A DNA stretch of 23,931 nucleotides from DATHCB01 sp035319765. Lineage in GTDB: Archaea > Thermoproteota > Bathyarchaeia > Bathyarchaeales > SOJC01. This document shows positions 7,632 through 15,745 of this stretch, in pieces. The stretch is taken from NCBI GenBank assembly GCA_035319765.1, contig DATHCB010000126.1, forward strand, positions 1 to 23,931, given 5' to 3'. Made by a program: the position numbers and the translations under genes. Position 1 is the stretch's first letter; each line of letters opens with the position of its first letter. The notes under the pieces are model-generated. The model ran no database searches and had not been told where the DNA came from. It worked only from the letters and a program-made list of their open reading frames with translations.

Positions 7632-8939
7632 TCACGTTGTCGGTGTGGTTGGGGCGCGATCTTGATTCTCGCCCTTCCGTGTGCGTCTCGTGGCACCGAT
7701 TACCGAGAAAGTTAAGACAACCACAGCAACCATGACCACCACTACGATGACAACTATGTCGGTGAAGGCCAGCGGCGCAGGCGGTGATGAACGGGAACCA
7801 AAGGCAAAAAATGTCAACATATTTCCCCCCATGAAGACGACACCGTTAGCAATGGCGGGGGACGAGCCAGAAGTAAAACCGTTAGGACTGGAGTAGCTCC
7901 AAAGAACTGTGCCAGTCGTGGCGTTCAGGGCGTAGAAATCGTCCGAGCCCACAAAGACGATACCGCCGGCGACAGCAGGAGATCCATCCTCGGAGTAACC
8001 GGTTACGAAGCTCCACACGAGCTTGCCATCACTCGCCCTTAAAGCATAGAGGAAGTCATCGTCCGATCCGATATAGACCATTCGGTTGGCAACGCATGGG
8101 GAGGAATCAACGTCGCTATAGGTTGTATAGTTCCACACTTTTGCGCCTGTTGTTGCGTTCAAAGCGTAAACGTTATGGTCATCTGAACCCACAAAAACGA
8201 TACCATCAACAACTGCCGGAGAAGAAAACACCCCACCACCAGTCGCATATATCCATATCAGCGCGCCCGTTGTAGCGTTCAGTGCATAAACGTTGTCATC
8301 GAGTGAGCCCACAAAAACGATACCATTGGCGACGGCAGGGTCCTCGACCACGCTGTTTGCCGTGTAGTTCCATAACTGGTTGCCGTTGGTTGCGTTCAGA
8401 GCATAAAGCCTATTGTCATTAGAACCCACAAAAACGATGCCCCCGGCAACTGCAGGAGAACTTAGGACCCTGAGATTTTCTTCCCCGCCAGGGAGGACCG
8501 TATAGCTCCAAACCTTTCTGCCCGTCGTTTCATTCAACGCATAAACATTGTGATCCGATGAGCCCACAAAGACCATGCCTCCTGCAACCGCCGGAGAGCA
8601 GTCCCAGCTACTGATAGTGCAGTTCCAAATCTTTATGCCCGTCGTTGCGTTCAAAGCATAAACCTCGTTTGTTCCTGTTGAGGCCACATAAACGACACCA
8701 TCAACAATTGCAGGAGACCCATTCACCTCGCCAGTTGAATAGTTCCACAGGATCTGGCTTGTCTTAGGCGCCGTTGACATGGAATATCCTGCGTGGGTCG
8801 GGTCGTGGTGGAACATTGACCACCAATCCGCATCGCCTACTTGCGAGCTCGCGTGCGCCTCGAGCGGTTGAGCACTAGTCGCCATAAACGAAAAGACCAG
8901 CAATAATGCAAGCAGCACTCCAACCACAACTATTCTCAA
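7632..8939 (-). CDS. Secreted, membrane-anchored PQQ-type beta-propeller protein (paralog 3)
   Basis: A 435-residue paralog: signal peptide (RIVVVGVLLALLLVFSFMA, T-S-A), entry motif DWWSMFHHDPTHAGYS, about eight propeller repeats, a C-terminal helix (TDIVVIVVVVMVAVVVLTF) and a basic, Thr/Pro-rich tail. It is the most divergent of the three: one repeat has YALRASDG in place of the sequon and another reads N-E-T. The frame stays open upstream to 9149, but I start at TTG 8939. The promoter GGAAACCTTAAAA at 8983-8995 lies inside that extension, the signal peptide would otherwise be buried 70 residues in, and the length then equals that of paralog 1. It is divergently arranged with the large dockerin-bearing gene, with 254 nt between the starts. 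Confidence 0.8.
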   Translation of the reverse strand: MRIVVVGVLLALLLVFSFMATSAQPLEAHASSQVGDADWWSMFHHDPTHAGYSMSTAPKTSQILWNYSTGEVNGSPAIVDGVVYVASTGTNEVYALNATTGIKIWNCTISSWDCSPAVAGGMVFVGSSDHNVYALNETTGRKVWSYTVLPGGEENLRVLSSPAVAGGIVFVGSNDNRLYALNATNGNQLWNYTANSVVEDPAVANGIVFVGSLDDNVYALNATTGALIWIYATGGGVFSSPAVVDGIVFVGSDDHNVYALNATTGAKVWNYTTYSDVDSSPCVANRMVYIGSDDDFLYALRASDGKLVWSFVTGYSEDGSPAVAGGIVFVGSDDFYALNATTGTVLWSYSSPNGFTSGSSPAIANGVVFMGGNMLTFFAFGSRSSPPAPLAFTDIVVIVVVVMVAVVVLTFSVIGATRRTRKGENQDRAPTTPTT

Positions 8940-8982
8940 GATTCTCTCTCGCTTCGATGGAATAAATTGTGAACTAATCGCA

Positions 8983-8995
8983 TTTTTAAGGTTTC
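8983..8995 (-). promoter_or_regulatory. BRE/TATA of propeller paralog 3
   Basis: The minus strand reads GGAAACCTTAAAA, about 44 nt before the TTG start. It shares GGAAACCTTAA with the promoter of paralog 2. Confidence 0.5.
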
Positions 8996-9034
8996 CGTAT
9001 AGCATGTTGTCATATTTTTTGTCCACACATTTTG

Positions 9035-9091
9035 GATCATTCAAAGCCGTGATGAAAGTCTCCGACAAACTTCGTCTCCCAAGCAAGTCCA
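9035..9091. repeat. Upstream direct repeat, copy B
   Basis: The partner of the element at 7396-7449. On the minus strand it can encode a peptide beginning MDLLGRRSLSETF, in frame with paralog 3. It lies upstream of that gene's promoter, so it is probably not part of that protein. Confidence 0.6.
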
Positions 9092-9131
9092 TAAAGCTTT
9101 CATAGTAATTCCATCGTGATGTTGATCGTAG

Positions 9132-9140
9132 GGTATAAGG
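9132..9140 (+). promoter_or_regulatory. Possible TATA box of the dockerin-bearing surface protein gene
   Basis: GGTATAAGG lies about 55 nt before ATG 9194 in the 254-nt divergent intergenic region. It is the clearest plus-strand TATA-like element there. Confidence 0.4.
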
Positions 9141-9193
9141 GAGAACCATGGATTCACTGTTATCAGACTTGCTGTTGCTGAGTGGCTTTGCTG

Positions 9194-12100
9194 ATGAGCT
9201 GGGGCAAATTTAAAGCGTTGATTTTGCTGATATCGATTGTTTCATCGTCATTTTTTGTCTTGCACTATGTTCCTGCAGTTCATGCGCAGACTGGAGGAGC
9301 AGAGCAACAGGGGCAGGCTGAGATTTACTTTCTGGATCTGCCGGACGTTGGAAACTATAATTCGTGGGTTAACAATCAGAGCGCCGTGATTTCTGGTGCG
9401 ATAGAGGCTCTGTCTATTTCGGGACAGGGAGAACCCCCAGTCAATGAGCCTATGGTGCACATTGAAGAGGGCAAGATTGCACCGTTCTGGACGGTTCAAT
9501 ACGCCATAGTTTCGGACTGGACGACGTACGAAGACCTGATACTGAACAGCGTTGGAAAAATAATCCTCAACACAGACGGTCAAATACTGCCAGTACCGGC
9601 AGATTATAGCGCGAGTCAATGGATTGACATGATTGCAGACGCCATGTCTTATAGGCAATTAACATGGGCGAACATGGCTGGCTGGCCTTTCTACTATGCC
9701 TGGCAGCAGGGAGCAAATGAGACCGAGTTGCTAGGCCCCAGCGGTTTTCAAGAACTGATGAAACACATAGGTCTCCCAGGAGTGAGATGTGACACGCCGC
9801 AGGGCGGATCTCAGCAATACGTAACTTTATCCGGACCCGCTGGACACATTCTCTTTCCTCCCAAAGGTTACGGTTGGTCGGATTTAAGCATGGCTGATCA
9901 GGTTAGTTTAACGTGTCCATTGGAGGAAAGCGATTTCCAAAATGCTGTCATGTTTCCGCTTTATTATACGGCTTCTAGTCCTTACTATGAAGGTGCAGTA
10001 ATAGTTTTTGCACCGCCAGGTCAAAGGCTTGACCCTTCCAGCGCGAAGGGGTGCGGATTTTTCGTAGATCTCGGGACTAACCAGACCTACACCGTCAATA
10101 GCATTAAAACGAATGCAGACGAGTGGCGGGGTTATGTTGTTATGGCGGCCGCTGCGTGGGCTGTGTCTTGCTATTGCACGCCTAAGACCGAGACTCAGAC
10201 GTTCTATGGCCTACACAATAGCGGACCTACTGTGCAGGAAATTCATGTGAATCCTATGGTTCTTGGGTACTGGTATGACGGACCGACTCCATCAGGCTCC
10301 CCAAATGAATATAACCTTTCAAATGGGTATACGGTTCAGATCGCATTTGGTGTGTATGCTCTTGCGCAGGTGGTGACTGACAGCGGCGACGAAGGAATAT
10401 CGGGGCCGCAGGGATGTATAAGTTTCCAAGCCGACAACGCTAACCGTTCGGGCGTACTGCTTCAAGCAGATTTGCAGGATTCAAGAATGGGCAATAAAAC
10501 AGGTCTGAGCCTTACAAACGCGGGGTATAATAGTAATTTTGGGTTGAGTATAAGCACGGCTACGTTCCTCATTGGTTTGGTCGACCCGACTCACATTACG
10601 GATGTTTTGGACGGTATTATGCTCTTCTCCGATTGGCTTAACACGGTTACTGGAGAAGGATCCCCGAGTTTAGAGCAGGGCGTTAGCTCTCCGGCGACGA
10701 GTGTTTCGTACGATTTCAATCCCATCGTGGTCGGGAACAGCACGCTCGATAGCAATTCCATCATTTACGAAGAAACGGAGAGCCTCCTTGTCCTGAATGT
10801 TTACATTCCAGCAACGATTGCCAACGCGTTTGATTGGCAGGTAATTCCTATAAACTATCAGATCGGCGTGTCAACTGCGCTCGGCACCACTTACGTCTGT
10901 GGCCTTGTTCCGATAACCGCTTGGTTTCAGCAATCTCCAAACAACTATCAGAGCATATTCTTCGAAAACTGGCAGGGCGACTACAGCGATTGGATCAGAT
11001 ACGACAACAATTCCGCAGCCGCAGACGACTACTGGGGCACAACAAGAGACTACAACGGATACGCCTACATCGAACCCGACTCGATGTGGTGCGCCGGCGT
11101 CGGCAACAACACCCTCTCAGGATCCAACCAGTCAAACTGGAACACCACGTATTACAATGGTGAATATTACATTCAAGCAAGGACTTACAGCCCGGGAATG
11201 GACGCCTTCCTCATGTACATCCCGGCGAACGTCCCAGGCGGCGACCTATCAAATGCCTCGTTCTTCTGCAGCGATATAATTTTGTACTTCCAAGCAGAAT
11301 ACGACATGAACCCGGGCGACTATTTGCAGGTTCTTAACGGCTCACAAGTCGTCCAAACAATCAGTGGCAATGAGAATTACTATTCCGAGCAGACCTTTTA
11401 CATAAACCTGAATCACATAGACCCCAACGGGGGCTTCGGATTTCTGTTCCATAGCGCGCCTAACAGCACCTGTTTCAACTTTGGCGTATCAATCAATTAC
11501 GTGGGATTATACGGCGTAATCTGCCAAAACGACACGGGCATAAGCAGTTACGCCCCCCACTCTCAATCGTTGGCGACGGAAATGCCCGTTCTAACTTGCT
11601 ACCAGACTTATGACGGGTACTTGGCAGGCGGAGCAAACGACCCGGAAGATTGGTACGCTCTGAACATAAGCCAGGCGAACCCTGACTACCAAAGCGGCAC
11701 GTCTATCTACATCGAAATGGATCCACAATCAAACGTCAACTTTGCCCTCATACTCTACGACCCAAACGGAACGCAGGTCGCATATTCAGACGCTGGAATA
11801 GGACTCAGCGCCATAATAAACTACATGCCATCCCCGGACCAGCAGGGACTATGGGAACTCGGAGTCATAGAGATCGGCGGCTACGGTCACTACCAGATCT
11901 TCTGGACTTTTGACGACTTTTTTTGCAGTCCACTATCAATGGATGACCAGGTGGGCATAACCGGCTACAAGGTAGTGTTCGAAGACACTATGAATAACTC
12001 ACTAAGCTCTCCGGCGACCATCGACTACTACTGGAGCTTCAGCGTGCCATACATATGGTCCCTTACACCAGGAGCAGGATGGCACTGGGGAGATGAAAAC

Positions 12101-12544
12101 ATCAGCAGCTCGACCGTCTCTGTCACGCAGTACGTGATACCAGCCAACACAACAGCAGACTTGGACGGGACGTACGTTCTGCCCTCATCTGGTAACAACC
12201 GCGTGGGATGGGGTGACTGGATCACGGTTAGCTTCACTTTCCACTGGACTTATAACAGCACCAGCTACTCAACCGACTGCTGCACGACAAAGCTGAATGT
12301 ACACCCTGGGGACATCACCGGCGCAGCGGTGACTCTTCCATACTTAGGAGCTACCGGTTATGTTACAGGCTTGGACCTCCACCTATTGGCAATCAATTGG
12401 CTGCAATCCGTTCCATCGGGAACCAATCCAACCTCCGCCCTGGCAAGAGCAGATATTGATGGCGCTGGTTCTGTTACAGGCAAAGACCTCCACATACTGG
12501 CACTTGACTGGCTACAATCATGGACAAACACTCCACCATCCTAG
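9194..12544 (+). CDS. Large secreted multidomain protein with C-terminal dockerin-like module
   Basis: About 1,116 residues. The N-terminus is a signal peptide (KALILLISIVSSSFFVLHYV, A-V-H-A, then Q). Residues about 35-200 form an alpha/beta region (KIILNTDGQILPVPADYSA, WANMAGWPFYY) that vaguely recalls amidotransferase-like folds; I do not assign it. Residues about 580-790 look like an all-beta, Asn/Tyr-rich sandwich. Residues about 790-915 (PEDWYALNIS ... LILYDPNGTQ ... YGHYQIFW) resemble a PPC-type secreted beta domain. The last 80 residues hold two dockerin-like repeats; the second, DIDGAGSVTGKDLHILALDW, has the acidic calcium loop, while the first (ATGYVTGLDLHLLAINW) lacks the early Asp residues. 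There are many N-x-S/T sequons. I chose ATG 9194 over the in-frame GTG 9182 because it gives a standard signal peptide; no Shine-Dalgarno decides it. It is probably a cell-surface or released binding protein. Confidence 0.7.
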   Translation: MSWGKFKALILLISIVSSSFFVLHYVPAVHAQTGGAEQQGQAEIYFLDLPDVGNYNSWVNNQSAVISGAIEALSISGQGEPPVNEPMVHIEEGKIAPFWTVQYAIVSDWTTYEDLILNSVGKIILNTDGQILPVPADYSASQWIDMIADAMSYRQLTWANMAGWPFYYAWQQGANETELLGPSGFQELMKHIGLPGVRCDTPQGGSQQYVTLSGPAGHILFPPKGYGWSDLSMADQVSLTCPLEESDFQNAVMFPLYYTASSPYYEGAVIVFAPPGQRLDPSSAKGCGFFVDLGTNQTYTVNSIKTNADEWRGYVVMAAAAWAVSCYCTPKTETQTFYGLHNSGPTVQEIHVNPMVLGYWYDGPTPSGSPNEYNLSNGYTVQIAFGVYALAQVVTDSGDEGISGPQGCISFQADNANRSGVLLQADLQDSRMGNKTGLSLTNAGYNSNFGLSISTATFLIGLVDPTHITDVLDGIMLFSDWLNTVTGEGSPSLEQGVSSPATSVSYDFNPIVVGNSTLDSNSIIYEETESLLVLNVYIPATIANAFDWQVIPINYQIGVSTALGTTYVCGLVPITAWFQQSPNNYQSIFFENWQGDYSDWIRYDNNSAAADDYWGTTRDYNGYAYIEPDSMWCAGVGNNTLSGSNQSNWNTTYYNGEYYIQARTYSPGMDAFLMYIPANVPGGDLSNASFFCSDIILYFQAEYDMNPGDYLQVLNGSQVVQTISGNENYYSEQTFYINLNHIDPNGGFGFLFHSAPNSTCFNFGVSINYVGLYGVICQNDTGISSYAPHSQSLATEMPVLTCYQTYDGYLAGGANDPEDWYALNISQANPDYQSGTSIYIEMDPQSNVNFALILYDPNGTQVAYSDAGIGLSAIINYMPSPDQQGLWELGVIEIGGYGHYQIFWTFDDFFCSPLSMDDQVGITGYKVVFEDTMNNSLSSPATIDYYWSFSVPYIWSLTPGAGWHWGDENISSSTVSVTQYVIPANTTADLDGTYVLPSSGNNRVGWGDWITVSFTFHWTYNSTSYSTDCCTTKLNVHPGDITGAAVTLPYLGATGYVTGLDLHLLAINWLQSVPSGTNPTSALARADIDGAGSVTGKDLHILALDWLQSWTNTPPS

Positions 12545-12807
12545 CGTATAGAGCATGAAGTAACCCGACCGTTACGCCAAAGTAATCATCCTAACCGCCA
12601 ACGAGTCTGAACCCGTTCACGAATGCACTTCAACAGAGCAATCGCCTCGACCAGCAAGCAAAGGCATACTCTGAAGAGTCGACGCCTCTCTACTGACGTT
12701 TTGGTCGCATCCGTAGCATGCCCTATACCGTATGATGGAGCTTTTATCAAACACACGCAGTAGCTAATCCAAATTGTTCAAAAGAAGACATTTCGAAAGG
12801 CGCACGC
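12545..12807. other. Non-coding stretch after the dockerin-bearing gene
   Basis: No convincing gene, RNA or repeat is visible. A short open stretch near 12575-12660 (YAKVIILTANESEPVHE) is too brief to call. Confidence 0.4.
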
Positions 12808-12901
12808 AACCCAGGAATAGAAGTCGCTAGACACTCGACAAATGTTACGAAAAGGCAAAGTAGCCAAGCAAAATGAAATCAAAATGCCTATCCGAAAATA
12901 G
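12808..12901 (+). pseudogene. Decayed 3' end of a second hutU copy
   Basis: This stretch aligns with the last 99 nt of the intact hutU (14674-14772) at about 70% identity by eye. It has one 1-nt and one 4-nt deletion and ends in TAG at the same place. Pieces of the protein are readable across frames: NPGIEVARHS for DPGIGVVRHA, YEKAK, and AKQNEIKMPIRK for AKRKGIKMPMLK. The frameshifts mean it is not functional. It lies about 200 nt upstream of the intact hutU start and is followed by a copy of the proS upstream element. Confidence 0.65.
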
Positions 12902-12942
12902 CCCGCCAAATATTTTCAAGGGTTGCTTTTTTCGACAAAAAA

Positions 12943-12979
12943 GATAGTAATAGGTACCTCGCAATTTAATGAGCAAACT
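12943..12979 (+). repeat. Copy of the proS upstream/promoter element
   Basis: These 37 bases match 16600-16636, just before proS, at 29 of 37 positions, including GCAATTTAAT, the likely TATA region. Similarity stops just before an AGCGCGCGCT palindrome at 12981. No gene starts at the matching distance downstream. Confidence 0.55.
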
Positions 12980-12980
12980 T

Positions 12981-12990
12981 AGCGCGCGCT
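12981..12990 (+). repeat. AGCGCGCGCT palindrome, copy 2
   Basis: A perfect 10-bp palindrome in context TTAGCGCGCGCTAG, at the right-hand limit of the duplicated proS upstream element. It gives a TAG on either strand. Confidence 0.55.
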
Positions 12991-13061
12991 AGTAAGTGTG
13001 CGCTATTGAATTAATGCAGGCTAAAATCATAGAAGAAAATCTGGAAGTTCGATAAGGCTAA

Positions 13062-13069
13062 CTTTTATC
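13062..13069 (+). promoter_or_regulatory. TATA-like element of hutU
   Basis: CTTTTATC lies about 42 nt before the hutU ATG at 13108. The leader contains AAAGGGAACG, a purine-rich but poor Shine-Dalgarno candidate. Confidence 0.4.
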
Positions 13070-13107
13070 TTTCACGGCTCTAGCTTCTTTTTCTAAAGGG
13101 AACGAAG

Positions 13108-14772
13108 ATGGCAAGGTCTTCTATTCCAAAACCTAACAAGCATATTAGTGGCAAGGAATTGCACTGCAAGAACTGGCAGATCGAGGGCGCCCTTCGCATG
13201 CTCTATAACGTTGTAGATCCAGAGGTGGCCAAGGATCCGGAACACTTAATCGTTTATGGAGGAACAGGCAAAGCAGCACGAAACTGGGAATGCTTCAACA
13301 AAATCGCCGAAACCCTGATCAATCTAGATGAAGACGAAACGTTGCTCATTCAGAGTGGTAAGCCTGTCGCGGTTTTCAAGACTCACAAGTTCGCCCCAAG
13401 AGTTCTGATTGCCAACTGCCTGCTTGTGCCCAAGTGGGCCACGTGGGACTACTTCTATGAGTTGGAGCAAAAAGGCCTGATAATGTTCGGTCAGATGACC
13501 GCTGGCTCGTGGGCGTACATAGGCACACAGGGAATTTTGCAGGGTACCTACGAAACCTTGGCCGCCGTCGCCAGAGAAGATTTTAGAGGAAGCTTGAAAG
13601 GAAAACTAGTCCTCACAGCTGGTCTTGGCGAAATGGGGGGTGCGCAACCTCTTGCCGTGACTATGAACGAAGGCGTAGCCTTAGTCGTGGAAATCGACAA
13701 AAGGGCAATCGAGAGGAGACTCAAACACGAATACCTAGAAACGTGGACCGACGACCTCGATGAAGCCATCGACATGGCAAAACAGGCAAAGGCTGCGGGA
13801 ACGGCGAAGAGCATAGGCTTGCTAGGCAACGCTGCAGAGGTTCATCCACAACTCATCGAGCGTGGCATCATTCCGGACATCGTCACAGACCAAACATCAG
13901 CGCACGATCCACTCAATGGCTACTATCCTGAGGGACTTTCTAAGGACGAAGCTGACAACCTTAGAAAAAGCGACCCATCCGCCTACATCGCAAAAGCGAA
14001 GGACAGCATGAAGGCTCAAGTGAAAGCGATGGTAAGAATGATGCAGAAAGGCGCCATTGCGTTTGAGTATGGCAACAATCTCCGACAACAAGCCTGCGAC
14101 GCCGGATTCAAAGACGCTTTTGCGTATCCAGGATTTGTGCCCCGCTACATTAGGCCAATGTTCTGCGAGGGAAGAGGCCCATTCCGTTGGACAAGTCTAG
14201 TTGGAGAAGAAGAAGACATCTGCACTCTCGACAACGTAATCCTAAAGGAATTCGCCCACAACAAAGAACTCTGCAGGTGGATACAGAAGGCTAAGAAAGA
14301 AGTGAAGTTTCAGGGCTTGCCGGCTCGGGTTTGTTGGCTGGGATATGGAGAAAGAGCCAAGTTTGGAAAGATCATAAACAACATGGTGCGCAAAAAGGAG
14401 TTGACTGGCCCGATATGGATAGGCAGGGACCACCTCGACTGCGGAAGCGTAGCGTCACCGAATCGTGAAACCGAGAGCATGATGGACGGAAGCGACGCAA
14501 TCGCAGACTGGCCAGTCCTGAACGCTCTGCTCAATGCAGTCGGCGGTGCCACATGGGTTTCAGTGCATCATGGCGGAGGAGTAGGAATAGGCTACAGCAT
14601 CCACGCTGGTATGTGCTTGGTTGCAGACGGCACGAAGGAAGCAGAAAAACGCATAGTAACAGTCCTCACAACCGATCCGGGCATAGGAGTTGTCAGACAC
14701 GCCGATGCTGGTTACGAAAAAGCAAAAGAAGTTGCCAAGCGAAAAGGAATCAAAATGCCCATGCTAAAGTAG
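13108..14772 (+). CDS. hutU: Urocanate hydratase
   Basis: A 554-residue protein of standard length for urocanate hydratase, the NAD-dependent cytosolic enzyme that turns urocanate into imidazolonepropionate in histidine degradation. Family motifs run its whole length: GQMTAGSWAYIGTQGILQGT, the NAD-binding TAGLGEMGGAQPLA near 170-183, DIVTDQTSAHDPLNGY, YIRPMFCEGRGPFRW, and GLPARVCWLGYGER. C409 in the last motif matches the active-site Cys410 of the Pseudomonas enzyme. IGRDHLDCGSVASP and HHGGGVGIGYSIHAG follow. No hutH or hutG is in the window, and the HutI-like gene 10 kb upstream has an altered pocket, so the rest of the pathway must be elsewhere or differ. A degraded hutU tail sits just upstream. 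Confidence 0.95.
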   Translation: MARSSIPKPNKHISGKELHCKNWQIEGALRMLYNVVDPEVAKDPEHLIVYGGTGKAARNWECFNKIAETLINLDEDETLLIQSGKPVAVFKTHKFAPRVLIANCLLVPKWATWDYFYELEQKGLIMFGQMTAGSWAYIGTQGILQGTYETLAAVAREDFRGSLKGKLVLTAGLGEMGGAQPLAVTMNEGVALVVEIDKRAIERRLKHEYLETWTDDLDEAIDMAKQAKAAGTAKSIGLLGNAAEVHPQLIERGIIPDIVTDQTSAHDPLNGYYPEGLSKDEADNLRKSDPSAYIAKAKDSMKAQVKAMVRMMQKGAIAFEYGNNLRQQACDAGFKDAFAYPGFVPRYIRPMFCEGRGPFRWTSLVGEEEDICTLDNVILKEFAHNKELCRWIQKAKKEVKFQGLPARVCWLGYGERAKFGKIINNMVRKKELTGPIWIGRDHLDCGSVASPNRETESMMDGSDAIADWPVLNALLNAVGGATWVSVHHGGGVGIGYSIHAGMCLVADGTKEAEKRIVTVLTTDPGIGVVRHADAGYEKAKEVAKRKGIKMPMLK

Positions 14773-14805
14773 CTCGCGTGGGCGAACTTTGGATGTGACT
14801 AATGG

Positions 14806-14815
14806 TTTATTTATG
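14806..14815 (+). promoter_or_regulatory. TATA box of the ABC transporter operon
   Basis: TTTATTTATG lies 46-55 nt before the GTG at 14861. A GGTGGT Shine-Dalgarno-like sequence (14847-14852) is 8 nt before that GTG and supports the start. Confidence 0.45.
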
Positions 14816-14860
14816 CTCAGAGCTACTCAGAGTCCACTGGGACATTGGTGGTAAATCACT

Positions 14861-15745
14861 GTGCATGCTTTAGAGCTGAACAATGTATCCTCTGGGTACA
14901 ATGGACAAATCGTTTTGCATGACATCAGCTTTAAACTGCAAGAGCCATCGATTTATGTTGTCTTGGGACCAAACGGCGCAGGCAAGACTACACTGTTCAG
15001 AACAATTGCAGGTATACTTGAACCGTACAGTGGCAGAGTTCTTCTAGACGACCAGAACATAACCACATCAGGTAAAGCGAGGACAAGAATGAGCTATCTT
15101 TCACAATACAACGCAATGCCTGAAGAGATGACTGTATTCAACGCTCTAAGATTCTTCGCTGACATGGAAGGCGGAAATCCTGATGAGGTTATTGATCTGC
15201 TTGACTTGGGTCAGCTGAAGGACAAACGGTTCTCTGATCTTTCCCAAGGTCAAAAAAAGAGGGCTGCTCTCGCAAAGGTGTTTCTACACGAAAGCGATCT
15301 ATACCTGCTGGATGAACCCACTGCGAACTTGGACCCCTCAATTTCAAAAGAGATCCGAGACATAATCACAAAAATAAGCAAGGACAAAATGGTACTCTAT
15401 TCTTCTCATAACCTCTACGAAGCCACTGACATCGGCACCTATCTAATTCTAATCAAAAATGGCTCGATCACAATGCTCGATAGAATATCGAACATCAAAC
15501 CCAAAAATTACCGAGTAGGCATCAAAACCAGAGACGACATATCAAAGATCGTCGATGCCAAACATGAGGGCGATTATTATGTGTTAAGCGTATCCAGCCC
15601 CGAAGAGGCCGGACTTGCTCTCAAAAAAATCGTTGAAAAAGGCATTTTGGTTACCGAAATGCGCCAGCTAGATAATCCATTACAGGATCTATTTGAGACG
15701 CCTAGCATTGAAAAAGCACAGCAAGGCACAAAAAATGCAGAATAG
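14861..15745 (+). CDS. ABC transporter ATP-binding protein
   Basis: A 294-residue ABC ATPase with every motif: Walker A GPNGAGKTT (36-44), Q-loop Q82, signature LSQGQ (127-131), Walker B LYLLDEP (147-153), D-loop around 157-158 and switch H183. The last 80 or so residues form a short extra domain (VGIKTRDDISKIVDAKHEGDY ... LDNPLQDLFE) common in exporter-type ATPases paired with ABC-2 permeases. It overlaps the following permease by 11 nt, so the two are translationally coupled. Substrate is unknown. The GTG start is supported by GGTGGT 8 nt upstream. Confidence 0.9.
   Translation: MHALELNNVSSGYNGQIVLHDISFKLQEPSIYVVLGPNGAGKTTLFRTIAGILEPYSGRVLLDDQNITTSGKARTRMSYLSQYNAMPEEMTVFNALRFFADMEGGNPDEVIDLLDLGQLKDKRFSDLSQGQKKRAALAKVFLHESDLYLLDEPTANLDPSISKEIRDIITKISKDKMVLYSSHNLYEATDIGTYLILIKNGSITMLDRISNIKPKNYRVGIKTRDDISKIVDAKHEGDYYVLSVSSPEEAGLALKKIVEKGILVTEMRQLDNPLQDLFETPSIEKAQQGTKNAE

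Noticed and set aside
8940..9149. N-terminal extension of propeller paralog 3 to an ATG at 9149
   Set aside because: The shared promoter of the family lies inside it, and it would place a clear signal peptide 70 residues from the N-terminus.
12575..12660. Short frame YAKVIILTANESEP as a response-regulator remnant
   Set aside because: Only about ten residues look receiver-like; too short to separate from chance.
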